From assembly GCA_902791215.1 (NCBI GenBank), contig CADAUZ010000001.1, positions 148,001 to 212,000 of the forward strand: a stretch of DNA of 64,000 nucleotides, given 5' to 3'. Shown piece by piece: positions 21,977 through 30,400 of the stretch (position 1 is the first letter of the stretch; each line of letters begins with the position of its first letter). A program made the position numbers and the translations under genes. The notes under the pieces are model-generated. The model did not search any database. It had not been told where the DNA came from and saw only the letters and a list, made by a program, of their open reading frames with translations. The DNA comes from Oscillospiraceae bacterium (GTDB lineage: Bacteria; Bacillota; Clostridia; Oscillospirales; Oscillospiraceae).

Positions 21977-23332
21977 TCATACGCTTTTGAGAGCCTTGAC
22001 AGCCTCGGCCACATGCTCCATGTGCATGCCAAGGGACGCCTTGACGAGCACGCGGTCGCCTTTTTTAAGGAGCGTCGGCAAGGCCTCGATCATAGCATCG
22101 CGAGAGGCAAACCACTGTCCCCTCTCCCCTGCTCCTTCAGCGATGTTTTTGCCCAGCTCTCCGCAGGCGGCCACAAGGTCGATGCCCTTTTCGGCGGCGT
22201 AGCGGCCGAGCTCCAGGTGCAGCTTCGGCGAGTCCTCACCCAGCTCCAGCATGTCGGCCAGCAGACAGACCCGCCGACCGGTGCAGGCTGAAAGGGAGTC
22301 CACCGCGCAGCGCATGGATTCGGGGTTTGCGTTGTAGCAGTCGTCCACCAGCGTGACAAAGCCGGTGTCGACGACGGCATTGCGTCGCCCCACGGTCTTA
22401 TACGACGCGATGCCCTTCTCAATTTCCTTGTCGCTGAGGCCCAGGACGATGCCGACCGCCGCGCCCTCCAGCGCAGCATAGACCATCTGTCGCCCGAAGG
22501 CCGGGACATCGGCGTGGATCACCCGGTCTTCATACCGGATGCGGCAACATGTGCGGCCTTCGGGCAGAAGCTCGATCTCGTCCGCGCGCACGTCGCAGTT
22601 TTCGCCCGTGCCGTAGAGCAGCACGCGCTGGGGGCATGAAATTTTGCTGAGCAGGGCGTCGTCACCGTTGGCGACGACTGTGCCGTCCGGCGGCAGAAAG
22701 GCCAGCATTTCGGTCTTGGCGCGAAAGACGCCGTCGAGATCGTGGAGAAATCCCAGGTGCGCCCGGCCGATCACCGTGAACACCGCCACCGTCGGCTTTG
22801 CAACGGCGGCAAGCTCCGTCATCTCCCCGAAGCCGGAGATGCCCATTTCCACTACGGCGGCCTCGTGCTCGGGCTCGATGCGGGAGACGGTCATGGGCAC
22901 GCCGATCTGATTGTTGTGGTTGCCCTCGGTCCTGAGGGTATTATAGCGCTGGGAAAGTACCGCCGCGACCATCTCCTTGGCGGTGGTCTTGCCCACGCTG
23001 CCGGTGATGCCGACAACAGGGATCTGCAGGCTCTCGCGGTAGGCAGTGCAGATCGCCTCCAGGGCCTTCTGCACATTGTCCGTCAGCAGGACAGGCCCCT
23101 CCACCCCTTCGGGCAGGTACTCCGCCAGGGCGCAGACCGCGCCCTTTTCCAGCGCGCTTTCAATATAGCGGTGTCCGTCCGTCTTCTCGCCGCGGTAGGC
23201 CACGAACAGGTCGCCCGGCTCAACGGCGCGGCTGTCGATCACGGCGCGGCTGATGCCAAGGCTTGCATCCTTGCAGTTTTTCAGTGTCCCGCCGCAGCAC
23301 TCCGCCGCTTTTTTGAGTGTCATCGTCTTCAA
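21977..23332 (-). CDS. murF: UDP-N-acetylmuramoyl-tripeptide-D-alanyl-D-alanine ligase
   Basis: Last cytosolic step of the peptidoglycan pentapeptide precursor: joins D-Ala-D-Ala to UDP-MurNAc-tripeptide with ATP. The 451-residue protein shows the substrate-binding start (KAAECCGGTL...VIDSRAVEPGDLFVAYRG), the P-loop GITGSVGKTTAKEM, the EMGISGFGEMTEL motif and VDDCYNANPESM. I chose TTG 23332 with AGGAG upstream, giving the common N-terminal pattern MKTMTL; ATG 23323 is an alternative. It is isolated from other mur genes and precedes a YjjG-like phosphatase. Confidence 0.95.
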   Translation of the reverse strand: MKTMTLKKAAECCGGTLKNCKDASLGISRAVIDSRAVEPGDLFVAYRGEKTDGHRYIESALEKGAVCALAEYLPEGVEGPVLLTDNVQKALEAICTAYRESLQIPVVGITGSVGKTTAKEMVAAVLSQRYNTLRTEGNHNNQIGVPMTVSRIEPEHEAAVVEMGISGFGEMTELAAVAKPTVAVFTVIGRAHLGFLHDLDGVFRAKTEMLAFLPPDGTVVANGDDALLSKISCPQRVLLYGTGENCDVRADEIELLPEGRTCCRIRYEDRVIHADVPAFGRQMVYAALEGAAVGIVLGLSDKEIEKGIASYKTVGRRNAVVDTGFVTLVDDCYNANPESMRCAVDSLSACTGRRVCLLADMLELGEDSPKLHLELGRYAAEKGIDLVAACGELGKNIAEGAGERGQWFASRDAMIEALPTLLKKGDRVLVKASLGMHMEHVAEAVKALKSV

Positions 23333-23360
23333 GATCCGCTCATCTCCTCTCAACTTATAC

Positions 23361-23389
23361 AGTATAGCATAGTCGTCCCGGCATGGCAA
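23361..23389 (-). promoter_or_regulatory. Promoter of murF
   Basis: Minus-strand TTGCCA (23384-23389), 17-base spacer, TATACT (23361-23366), about 30 bases upstream of the start. Confidence 0.65.
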
Positions 23390-23483
23390 AAGAATTTGTT
23401 TTAAAAAAGTAGTGCATACAGAGAAAAGATATGTTATAATAATTGAGCTTGTTTAAAACTATTACAGTCAAAGGATAATTGCT

Positions 23484-24473
23484 ATGAATTACGTGGTGGT
23501 GGATCTGGAATGGAATCAGGCGATGAGTTCCAAATCCTCCGTATTTAATAAGCTGCCGATCCATCTCGGCGGCGAAATCATTGAGATCGGCGCGGTCAAG
23601 CTCACCGAGGACATGAAGCCCGGCGAGGAGTTTACCATTGACGTAAAGCCCGTGTACTTTCGCCGTATGCACTACAAGGTCAAGAAGATCACCGGCTTTG
23701 ACAAGGAGCGCCTGAGCCACGGTCACTCCTTCCCCGACGCGATGGAGCAGTTTCGCGCCTGGTGCGGGGACGATGTGACCTTTATCACCTGGGGCTGCGA
23801 CGACCAGCGCATCATGGAACAGAATATCATCATCCACGATCTGGACTGGGACTGGATCGCCGGCTGGGTCAACCTCCAGCTCATTTACAATCTCCAGACC
23901 GGGGGGGACAAGAATCAGAAGTCCCTCGCCAGCGCCATGGAGCATTTTGAGATCGAGCAGACCAGGGTAGCCCACGACGCCCTCGGCGACGCGTACAATA
24001 CCGCTGTCGTCGCCTCCCGCCTCGATATGGCGGAGGGCCTGCGCATGTACGATGAGGCGGCCCACATCCTCGCAATGCGCATGCCGAACTACAAGCCCCC
24101 CATGGAAAGCGAAGGGCCCGACACCATCAGCCACGACGTGTTCGACGGCTTCAAGTCCAAGGCCGAGGCCTTTGCCGACGAGCGTCTGTCCGCGCTGCCC
24201 TGTCCGGTCTGCGGTCAGGAGACGGGCGCGCTCAAGTGGATCAATCAGGGTGACCAGCGCTATATGAACATTTACTCCTGCGCCGAGCACGGCAGCTTTC
24301 TTGTGCGCGCCAAGTTCCGCAAGAGCAAGGAGGACAGCTCCTGGCTCGCAAACCGCCTGGTCTATGAGGCAGACGAGGATATGGTCAGCTTCTACAAGAC
24401 AAAGGCCTCCCAGTCACGCCGCCGCAGCCGCGGCCACAGCAATCGAAAACGCTCCGGCAGCAAACAGTCCTGA
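23484..24473 (+). CDS. DEDDh 3'-5' exonuclease with C-terminal zinc ribbon
   Basis: 329-residue DnaQ-like exonuclease. Exo I is YVVVDLEWN (Asp and Glu at 7 and 9), Exo II is in ITWGCDDQRIMEQN, and the DEDDh His-Asp are in VAHDALGDAYNTA. It resembles KapD/ERI-type nucleases, which trim RNA or DNA 3' ends. After the nuclease domain (about 200 residues) there is a CPVCG...YSCAEHG element that looks like a zinc ribbon, then a basic tail rich in Arg and Ser that would bind nucleic acid. An extended -10 box (TGTTATAAT, ending 23440) lies 43 bases upstream, and AAAGGA precedes the ATG. Substrate unknown. Confidence 0.85.
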   Translation: MNYVVVDLEWNQAMSSKSSVFNKLPIHLGGEIIEIGAVKLTEDMKPGEEFTIDVKPVYFRRMHYKVKKITGFDKERLSHGHSFPDAMEQFRAWCGDDVTFITWGCDDQRIMEQNIIIHDLDWDWIAGWVNLQLIYNLQTGGDKNQKSLASAMEHFEIEQTRVAHDALGDAYNTAVVASRLDMAEGLRMYDEAAHILAMRMPNYKPPMESEGPDTISHDVFDGFKSKAEAFADERLSALPCPVCGQETGALKWINQGDQRYMNIYSCAEHGSFLVRAKFRKSKEDSSWLANRLVYEADEDMVSFYKTKASQSRRRSRGHSNRKRSGSKQS

Positions 24474-24491
24474 TGTTCTGAAAGGCTGACA

Positions 24492-24528
24492 GAGCAAGCA
24501 GCGGCGCCATGTCGCTGCTTGCTCTTTT
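24492..24528 (+). terminator. Terminator of the exonuclease gene
   Basis: GAGCAAGCAGCG and CGCTGCTTGCTC form a 12-base stem with a GCGCCATGT loop, then TTTTCTT. Confidence 0.85.
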
Positions 24529-24566
24529 CTTATATGTTTATTCTCTTACATTTGGAGGCTTCACAA

Positions 24567-26693
24567 ATGCACACGAAACAGCTTCGGACCCCCCTGCTCG
24601 TTCTGGCTCTTGCGCTGGTGATGGTTTTGCAGCTTGCCGCGCCCGCTTTTGCGGAGGACGCCGTGCTCGTCGTGGAGGATGGCATGATGCAGCCCATTTT
24701 GCAGTACTCCGATCCCCGCGCCGCCGACTATTCAAACGCTGACAGCGAGATCCTGCGCTACTGCGTCTATGTGGAGACGGACCACGACACCGACAACGAC
24801 GGGCTGGCAGATCTTGTGAAGGTCATGGTGCAGGTCCCGCGCCTTGCTGCCGAGGGCAGATACAAGGCCGCGACGATCTATGACCCCACTCCTTACAGTG
24901 CCGGGATGTGCGAGGAGTACGCCGATGGCGCCTATGCCATGTACGTGGATACCGGCTTTGACTACGAGCGCCTCTATCAGCCCGGCGAGAAGCGCAGCGC
25001 CGCCGGAACATGCTCCGCCATGGAGGCCGCCCTTGCCGCCAAGCCCCGGAAGGACTGGAACTATACCGTTCCTTACAGTGGGGACAGCGGCTATTTCAAT
25101 CTCGCGGATTATGACTATTATCTCGTGCGCGGTTTTGCGGTGGTGCTCGCCTGCGGGATCGGCACCTACGGCTCGGAGGGCTATGAGCTTTGCGGCACGG
25201 ACCTGGAGCGCGACAGCCACAAATGTGTGGTGGAATGGCTGACGGGCGACCGCGTCGCCTACACCGACAAGACCCACTGCATCGAGATCAAGGCCGACTG
25301 GTCCAACGGCAATGTGGCCATGACGGGCTGCTCCTATGGCGGGACGCTGCCCTTTGAGGTCGCCACCACCGGCGTCAAGGGCCTGAAAACCATCATCCCC
25401 TTCGCAGGCATTGCCAGCTGGTACGACTACACCAACTCTCAGGGCGTACCCATCCGCTTTGATGTCAACTTCGCCGACATGCTCTCCGCCTACAACTGCG
25501 GCGGCACCTTCCTGGACAACGATTGGACCGTCCCCAATGAGGATTACGGCTCCTGGCTGTGGCAGATTGCCCAGGACCAGGATGCCACCAACGGCGATTA
25601 TGCCCCCATCTGGGCCTCGTCCGACTACTCCGGCGATTATGAGAAGATCAACTGCTCGGCACTGGTTGTCCAGGGACTCAACGACTTCAACGTCACCACC
25701 AAGCAGGCCGATCTCATGATGCAGGCCTTCGCGAAGGCGGGCATGCCCGCAAAGCTCGTTCTGCACCAGGACGGGCACAACACCCTCGACGGCAAAATGG
25801 TCAACGGCGAGCTCTGGCAGGAGCTTATGAACAAGTGGCTGTCCCACTGGCTCTATGGCGTGGACAACGGTATTGAGAACATGCCCGCCGTCTCGGTGCA
25901 GTCGAATCTCGACGGCAGCTATGCAAGCTACGACGCCTGGCGCGGCTTTGCTTCCCGGGAAATGCCCTCCCTCGCCGCGACACTGACCACCGCTGTCAAT
26001 ACCGAGGGGCTGGCCGCCTATGCCACAGACTTTCTCAACGGCGAGAGCCCGGAGCTTGCGGGCCTCAAGGGTCAGGAGCTGTATTACGCCACGCTTGAGG
26101 AGCCCTATGCCGGTGTCTACCAGCTCGATATCCCCGCGGGAACCACCATCATCGGCGTTCCTGAGGTGCATGTAAAGATGTCCACCCCCGTGACCGACAA
26201 GGACGGTCTCATGGTGACGGCGGTCCTGGTGGACTACAAAGAGGACGGCACACCCTTCAAGGCCTACATGACCAAGGACCGGCTATCGAAAAAGCTGCCG
26301 GTCAGGACCGTGGACAGCTTTGAGCCCGGCGGCGGCCTGGAGGAATCGGATATCCTGGAATTTGTCCAGAGCAGCACACCCAGCAAATGCGTCACCTTCG
26401 GCTGGACCGATCTTTGCAACCCGGGCCGCGGCTATGATTCCAGCGAATACGGCAGCTCCGCCGATCTGGAAGCCGGAAGGTTCTACGACTACACCTTCTA
26501 CATGCTGCCCACGGCCTACACTGTAGCGCCGGACCACAGGCTCCAACTGGTCATTACCGCCTGGGACCCCTACCGCGCCTTCCTGGACGAGGACTACGAG
26601 CTTGATCCCACCCTGCCCTCAGCGTTCTCCAACTTCAACTACAGCTTTGTCATCGACAACACGTCCCTGCGCTTCACGGTCCCCGTGGCGTGA
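24567..26693 (+). CDS. Secreted S15-family Xaa-Pro dipeptidyl-peptidase-like hydrolase
   Basis: 708-residue exported alpha/beta hydrolase. Residues 1-29 are a signal peptide ending APAFA-ED. The S15/CocE domain is marked by nucleophile Ser in MTGCSYGGTLPFEVA, acid Asp in VVQGLNDFNVT and His in LHQDGHNTLDG, and the C-terminal jelly-roll domain (PAGTTIIGVPEVHVKM onward) of the X-Pro peptidase family. Members cut dipeptides from chains with proline at position two, or hydrolyse other esters and amides. GGAGG lies 9 bases before ATG 24567; frames reaching 24519 would add residues ahead of the signal peptide. It stands alone between two terminators. Role in peptide scavenging outside the cell is inferred. 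Confidence 0.9.
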   Translation: MHTKQLRTPLLVLALALVMVLQLAAPAFAEDAVLVVEDGMMQPILQYSDPRAADYSNADSEILRYCVYVETDHDTDNDGLADLVKVMVQVPRLAAEGRYKAATIYDPTPYSAGMCEEYADGAYAMYVDTGFDYERLYQPGEKRSAAGTCSAMEAALAAKPRKDWNYTVPYSGDSGYFNLADYDYYLVRGFAVVLACGIGTYGSEGYELCGTDLERDSHKCVVEWLTGDRVAYTDKTHCIEIKADWSNGNVAMTGCSYGGTLPFEVATTGVKGLKTIIPFAGIASWYDYTNSQGVPIRFDVNFADMLSAYNCGGTFLDNDWTVPNEDYGSWLWQIAQDQDATNGDYAPIWASSDYSGDYEKINCSALVVQGLNDFNVTTKQADLMMQAFAKAGMPAKLVLHQDGHNTLDGKMVNGELWQELMNKWLSHWLYGVDNGIENMPAVSVQSNLDGSYASYDAWRGFASREMPSLAATLTTAVNTEGLAAYATDFLNGESPELAGLKGQELYYATLEEPYAGVYQLDIPAGTTIIGVPEVHVKMSTPVTDKDGLMVTAVLVDYKEDGTPFKAYMTKDRLSKKLPVRTVDSFEPGGGLEESDILEFVQSSTPSKCVTFGWTDLCNPGRGYDSSEYGSSADLEAGRFYDYTFYMLPTAYTVAPDHRLQLVITAWDPYRAFLDEDYELDPTLPSAFSNFNYSFVIDNTSLRFTVPVA

Positions 26694-26708
26694 TCCTTTA
26701 AAACAAAC

Positions 26709-26745
26709 AGCTGCTGCCGGAATGAATCCGGCAGCAGCCTTTTTT
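26709..26745 (+). terminator. Terminator of the S15 gene
   Basis: GCTGCTGCCGGA/TCCGGCAGCAGC with loop ATGAA and six T's. It also lies just beyond the abrB stop on the other strand. Confidence 0.95.
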
Positions 26746-26748
26746 GCT

Positions 26749-26994
26749 TCACAGATTTGACTTGATGTCTTTGAGACAGTCGGCACAGATGTTCTTGCCC
26801 TCAAAGCTCAGCACATTCTTTGAGGAATTGCAGAAAACACACGCCGCCTGATACTTGCGCAAAATAATGCTGTCCGCCTCTGTGCAGATTTCAACAGGGT
26901 CTCTTTCGCTGATGCCAAGTGTTCTGCGCATCTCGATGGGCAGAACGATGCGCCCGAGCTCGTCAACTTTTCTAACCATACCGGTAGATTTCAT
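26749..26994 (-). CDS. AbrB/SpoVT-family transition-state regulator
   Basis: 81-residue DNA-binding protein with the AbrB N-terminal swapped-hairpin domain: STGMVRKVDELGRIVLPIEM and RRTLGISERDPVEI. Family members repress stationary-phase and sporulation genes. The C-terminal half is CVFCNSSKNVLSFEGKNICADCL, a four-cysteine pattern found in clostridial AbrB relatives and likely a small zinc-binding element. ATG preceded by CGGAGGGATCAAC. Targets unknown. Confidence 0.92.
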   Translation of the reverse strand: MKSTGMVRKVDELGRIVLPIEMRRTLGISERDPVEICTEADSIILRKYQAACVFCNSSKNVLSFEGKNICADCLKDIKSNL

Positions 26995-27045
26995 GTTGAT
27001 CCCTCCGTAATATCAACTGCCGGCAAAACGGTTTGAAATCGGATT

Positions 27046-27125
27046 GCTCCGCATCCTCCCAGTTGTGCCAGACGTTCTGCACGTTCTTGATATCGTCTTC
27101 ATTGGTGAGCTTCATGCAGCCGTTT
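27046..27125 (-). pseudogene. Decayed copy of the 3' end of yebC
   Basis: Read on the minus strand, this stretch gives NGCMKLTNEDDIKN joined to VQNVWHNWEDAE, the C-terminus of the YebC protein encoded at 28676-29419, with 13 residues (39 bases) missing and the stop codon changed to CAA. The lost segment is bounded by the imperfect direct repeats TTCTGCACGT and TTCTGCATGT in the intact gene, which explains a slippage deletion. No other part of yebC is present. Confidence 0.85.
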
Positions 27126-27135
27126 CGCTTGGATT

Positions 27136-27238
27136 CATTATAATGATTACATGGCGCCGCAGCGCTTCTGCGGCGCTGAGCCGTAAAACGGCTCGGCGGA
27201 ATGCCTTACGGCGTTTAGCCATCATATAAGCATTATAG
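27136..27238. mobile_element. MITE-like palindromic element with imperfect terminal inverted repeats
   Basis: About 103 non-coding bases bounded by TATAATG...TACATGGC and its imperfect inverse GCCATCATATAAGCATTATA. Inside are strong hairpins GCGCCGCAG/CTGCGGCGC (27154-27176) and GAGCCG/CGGCTC (27178-27194). Size and structure resemble a non-autonomous miniature element; no transposase is in the window and no second copy is visible here. Confidence 0.5.
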
Positions 27239-27319
27239 TTCAGACCCGACAAAATAGCAACTCTTTTTTGTCTCTATGAACATCTCTACACAAGCGCCGG
27301 CATCCACGGATGCTGTGTC

Positions 27320-28501
27320 TCAGGACGCCTCCGGCAGGGTATCTTCCAAAAGCTCAATGACCATGCCCTTCGGGAGCCCAAGCTGCTCTCTCAGCCAGTC
27401 CTTGACCTCATCCGTGGTGAAAGCGGCGTCGACCGCGTTAGCCAGCACGATCCGTTCCTGCTCCGGGCTGAGCGCGAAAGTCTCTTCCATGTAGCGGAAC
27501 TCCTTTGCCAGCGTGGTCCCTTCAATGCCCATGTCGTCTGTATTGAGCGTAACCCTGATACCGTCCTCCAGAAACTGCATAAACGGGTAGTCCGCCATAT
27601 CCTCGACTGCGTGTGTCTGCCGGTTGCTCGTCGGGCACATCTCCAGCGCGATCCCCTTCTCTCTCACCAGGGCAATGAGCTCCGGGTCTTCAAAAATACG
27701 CACGCCGTGACCGATCCTGCTCGCGCCGTATTCGATGGCGAGCCTTACGCTCTCAGGGCCAGACGCTTCACCGGCGTGCATAGTGAAGGGGACGCCGAGT
27801 TCCTTTGCCTTTGCAAACAGCTCACGATAGTTCTCCGTTGGATAAAGCGCCTCGGCACCGGCCAGATCCATTGCCACGACGCCGCCGTCTTCAACCAGAT
27901 ATTTCTTTGCAAGGGCAAGCGTTTCCTCATTTTGCGCCTCGTTCCCCTCACCGCGCATGCAGCAGAGGATCAGATTGGCTTTCAGTTCCGTTTCCTTCAG
28001 TCCCTCAAGCGCAGCTTGTACAGCCTCCTCCTGGGTCATGCCGCTTTTTGTGTGAAACTGGGGCGCAAAGCGGATCTCCGCATAAAGTACCCCCTGGTTC
28101 CTGATATTATCCGCGACAAGGTGCACTGCCTCGCGCAGGCCCTCCGGCGTCTGTAACAGATAGCCCGGCAGTTCGAAGCATTTCAGAAAATCATTCAGGC
28201 TTTCACAGTCGTCCGGTACTGTCAGATACTTTTCCAGCTCTTCGTCGGGAGCATCGGGCAGCGTGAACCCCTGAAGTGCGGCAAGCTGCTTTGCAATATC
28301 CAGAGTGATCGCGCCGTCCAGATGCAGGTGCAGGTCTATATACCGGTCGGCATAGGGCAAGTTCTGTTCGTCCGCCGCTGCCCTGCCCGCAGCGAAACCG
28401 GAAAGCAGCACAGCGAGCGCAAAAGCGAGCACGATCACGTTCAGTATCGTTTTTCCGATCTGTCGGCTTTCATTTGGCAGAAATCGATGCGTCATATGCA
28501 A
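27320..28501 (-). CDS. add: Adenosine deaminase with N-terminal signal peptide
   Basis: Hydrolyses adenosine to inosine and ammonia. Metal and catalytic motifs are present: DLHLHLDGA, MHAGEASGPESV, GHGVRIF, and LNTDDMGI. Length without the leader is that of a normal ADA. Unusually, the protein begins with a hydrophobic stretch ILNVIVLAFALAVLLSGFAAGRAAA, a signal peptide or anchor, so it should act outside the membrane, perhaps on host or dietary nucleosides. I chose TTG 28501 with GGAG 7 bases upstream; ATG 28495 differs by two residues. It lies downstream of yebC, behind the yebC terminator. Confidence 0.88.
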   Translation of the reverse strand: MHMTHRFLPNESRQIGKTILNVIVLAFALAVLLSGFAAGRAAADEQNLPYADRYIDLHLHLDGAITLDIAKQLAALQGFTLPDAPDEELEKYLTVPDDCESLNDFLKCFELPGYLLQTPEGLREAVHLVADNIRNQGVLYAEIRFAPQFHTKSGMTQEEAVQAALEGLKETELKANLILCCMRGEGNEAQNEETLALAKKYLVEDGGVVAMDLAGAEALYPTENYRELFAKAKELGVPFTMHAGEASGPESVRLAIEYGASRIGHGVRIFEDPELIALVREKGIALEMCPTSNRQTHAVEDMADYPFMQFLEDGIRVTLNTDDMGIEGTTLAKEFRYMEETFALSPEQERIVLANAVDAAFTTDEVKDWLREQLGLPKGMVIELLEDTLPEAS

Positions 28502-28610
28502 ATATTCGCTCCTTTCCTCAATATGGAAGGCCGGGATCATATCCGTCAACGCGCTCCGAACAGGGCTCAGTCCGGTCTCTCCCGTCATTTCCGGCATTCC
28601 TTCACACTAC

Positions 28611-28647
28611 AAAAAACCTCCCGATGCGGAAGGCAGCAGGAGGTTTC
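28611..28647 (-). terminator. Terminator of yebC
   Basis: AAACCTCC/GGAGGTTT with a 17-base loop, then TTTTTT on the minus strand, 30 bases after the yebC stop. The right stem (AGGAGG) is outside the ada start region. Confidence 0.75.
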
Positions 28648-28675
28648 AAGCTGTTTACCTGAAGGGGAAGCGCGC

Positions 28676-29419
28676 TTACTCCGCGTCTTCCCAGTTGTGC
28701 CAGACGTTCTGCACGTCGTCGTTATCCTCGAACATGTCGAGCATCTTCTGCATGTTCTTGATGTCGTCCTCATTCGTGAGCTTGATGTAGCCGTTCTGAG
28801 GCAGCATCTCCACCTGGGCACTCAGGAGCTTATAGCCCTTCGCGGTCAGGGCGTCGGCCACGGCGGCAAGATCGTCCTCGGTGGTGTAGACGGTCATGGT
28901 CTCGTCGCCTTCGTTTTCAAAGTCGGCGGCGCCCGCGTCCAGCGCGTCCATCATGACGGTGTCCTCGTCCAGCTCCTCGTCCTCGTTGTCGATAACGATG
29001 ACGCCCTTGCGGTCGAAGGACCAGGACACGCAGTTGGCAGCGCCCATGTTTCCGCCGTACTTGTCGAAGTAGTGGCGCATCTCACCGGCGGTGCGGTTGC
29101 GGTTGTCGGTCATGGTCTCGACGATGACCGCGACGCCCTGGGGGCCGTAGCCTTCGTAGGTGATCTTCTCGTAGTTTTCGGTATTGCCCGCGCCGAGGGC
29201 CTTGTCGATGGTGCGCTTGATATTGTCATTGGGCATGTTGGCAGCCTTGGCCTTGGCAATGACGGTGGCGAGCTTGGAGTTCGAGCGCGGATCACCGCCG
29301 CCGCCCTCCTTGACCGCAACGATCATTTCACGGGCGATCTTGGTGAAGGCCTGTGCGCGCTTGGCGTCGGCCGCGCCCTTGGTTTTCTGTATATTATGCC
29401 ATTTGGAATGTCCGGACAT
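28676..29419 (-). CDS. yebC: YebC/PmpR (TACO1) family protein
   Basis: 247-residue protein of the widely conserved YebC family. MSGHSKWHNIQKTKGAADAK opens the protein, followed by AREMIVAVKEGGGGDPRSN, ERTYEGYGP-type KITYEGYGPQGVAVIVE, and DKYGGNMGAANCVSW. Recent work on relatives (TACO1, YebC/YeeI) links them to translation of proline-rich stretches on the ribosome; older work calls them transcription regulators. ATG 29419 was chosen by homology, with AAGGAGAG about 10 bases upstream. Own promoter upstream. Confidence 0.95.
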   Translation of the reverse strand: MSGHSKWHNIQKTKGAADAKRAQAFTKIAREMIVAVKEGGGGDPRSNSKLATVIAKAKAANMPNDNIKRTIDKALGAGNTENYEKITYEGYGPQGVAVIVETMTDNRNRTAGEMRHYFDKYGGNMGAANCVSWSFDRKGVIVIDNEDEELDEDTVMMDALDAGAADFENEGDETMTVYTTEDDLAAVADALTAKGYKLLSAQVEMLPQNGYIKLTNEDDIKNMQKMLDMFEDNDDVQNVWHNWEDAE

Positions 29420-29460
29420 GTTGTGTTCTCTCCTTATACGATGAATGATTCTGCTGAAAT

Positions 29461-29489
29461 ATTTTAACACATCCGCATAGGGATGACAA
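29461..29489 (-). promoter_or_regulatory. Promoter of yebC
   Basis: Minus-strand TTGTCA (29484-29489), 17-base spacer, TAAAAT (29461-29466). Confidence 0.65.
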
Positions 29490-29534
29490 GAGTCTCTTTT
29501 GTAATTCCGTCCCCGGATTGCCAAAAACTGTGCC

Positions 29535-29562
29535 TTGAAAAAGTGCGTACGGCGGCTACAAT
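29535..29562 (+). promoter_or_regulatory. Promoter of the 84-residue membrane protein gene
   Basis: TTGAAA (29535-29540), 16-base spacer, TACAAT (29557-29562), 18 bases before the start codon. Confidence 0.5.
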
Positions 29563-29579
29563 GGCGGTGAGGTGATCGC

Positions 29580-29834
29580 ATGAAGCTGAGAAAAACCGTC
29601 CAAAGAATGCTCTCCATGTGTCCGGATGCCTGGTACATATTCATTACATCCGTCAAGCTCACGGCCTTTGTTCTCGTCTGCGCGTTCGTGCTGCTGCTCA
29701 GCTGGGGCGGGAGCATGATGGATGGCTACCGGCAGTACATGACCGCCATGAGTCTGTATGAGATCGGCGAGGCCCTGCTTCTCGTCGGGGTGCTTTTCTC
29801 GGTCCTGATCGAGGATATTCAGACCTCCAAGTGA
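29580..29834 (+). CDS. Small two-helix membrane protein, function unknown
   Basis: 84 residues. Two hydrophobic segments (about 23-43, ITSVKLTAFVLVCAFVLLLS, and 59-77, YEIGEALLLVGVLFSVLIED) separated by a short loop. I do not recognise a family. It has a plausible promoter, a GAGGTGATCGC ribosome binding region, and its 3' end overlaps the RNase M5 gene on the other strand by 16 bases, a convergent overlap. Real gene status rests on the start signals and protein-like composition. Confidence 0.65.
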   Translation: MKLRKTVQRMLSMCPDAWYIFITSVKLTAFVLVCAFVLLLSWGGSMMDGYRQYMTAMSLYEIGEALLLVGVLFSVLIEDIQTSK

Positions 29835-30400
29835 TAAAAGGCTTCCCGGTCCATAAGGGCGTTGAGCACATCCAGCATGGCGTCCGCGCTCATGCGCTCG
29901 GGCAGATCCAGCCGCTTTAACAATTGCCGTCGCTTCTCCGCGCTGCCTGTCCCCCCGCTGAGACCGCGGGCGTAGAGATCGGCCTTCGTGATCCGTTCAG
30001 GGCGTGCATCATTGGGGCTGTCGTCAAAGGTGGCCCCGGCGCGCTCGAGCGCGTCCAGCAGCACCTCGGGCCGCATGCCCTCCACGCCGAGCTTTCCCTC
30101 CTTTGAGGTCTTTGCCTTGCGGCGCTCCTTGCCGCAGATATCGGGGATGTAAGCGTGCTTGACAAGCTTCGGGTCGACACAGCCGCGGATGTGGTTTCGG
30201 ATCAGGAAGCCCGCGCCGTCGGAGTCTGTAAGCACGATCAGCCCGCGCTGCTCCGCCATGGTTTTGAGCAGGCGGCGTTTGGCTGCGTCGTTGAAGATGC
30301 CGAAGCCCGAGGTCTCCAGAATGACCGCGTCCACGACCTGGCTGAGGGTGTTTTTGTCATAGCGGCCCTCGACCACAATGACCTCCTTAACCTTCCGCAT
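29819..30400 (-). CDS. rnmV: Ribonuclease M5
   Basis: Toprim-domain endonuclease that trims both ends of 5S rRNA precursors in low-GC Gram-positives. The 193-residue protein shows VVEGRYDKNTL (catalytic Glu), LTDSDGAGFLIRNHI (DxD), and the RNase M5 C-terminal domain with KLGVEGM and ADLYARGLSGG. GGGAGAG precedes the ATG, which lies inside the 3' end of holA (14-base overlap). The reference partner ksgA, commonly next to rnmV, is absent; instead it ends a comEC-holA-rnmV operon. Confidence 0.93.
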   Translation of the reverse strand: MRKVKEVIVVEGRYDKNTLSQVVDAVILETSGFGIFNDAAKRRLLKTMAEQRGLIVLTDSDGAGFLIRNHIRGCVDPKLVKHAYIPDICGKERRKAKTSKEGKLGVEGMRPEVLLDALERAGATFDDSPNDARPERITKADLYARGLSGGTGSAEKRRQLLKRLDLPERMSADAMLDVLNALMDREAFYHLEV

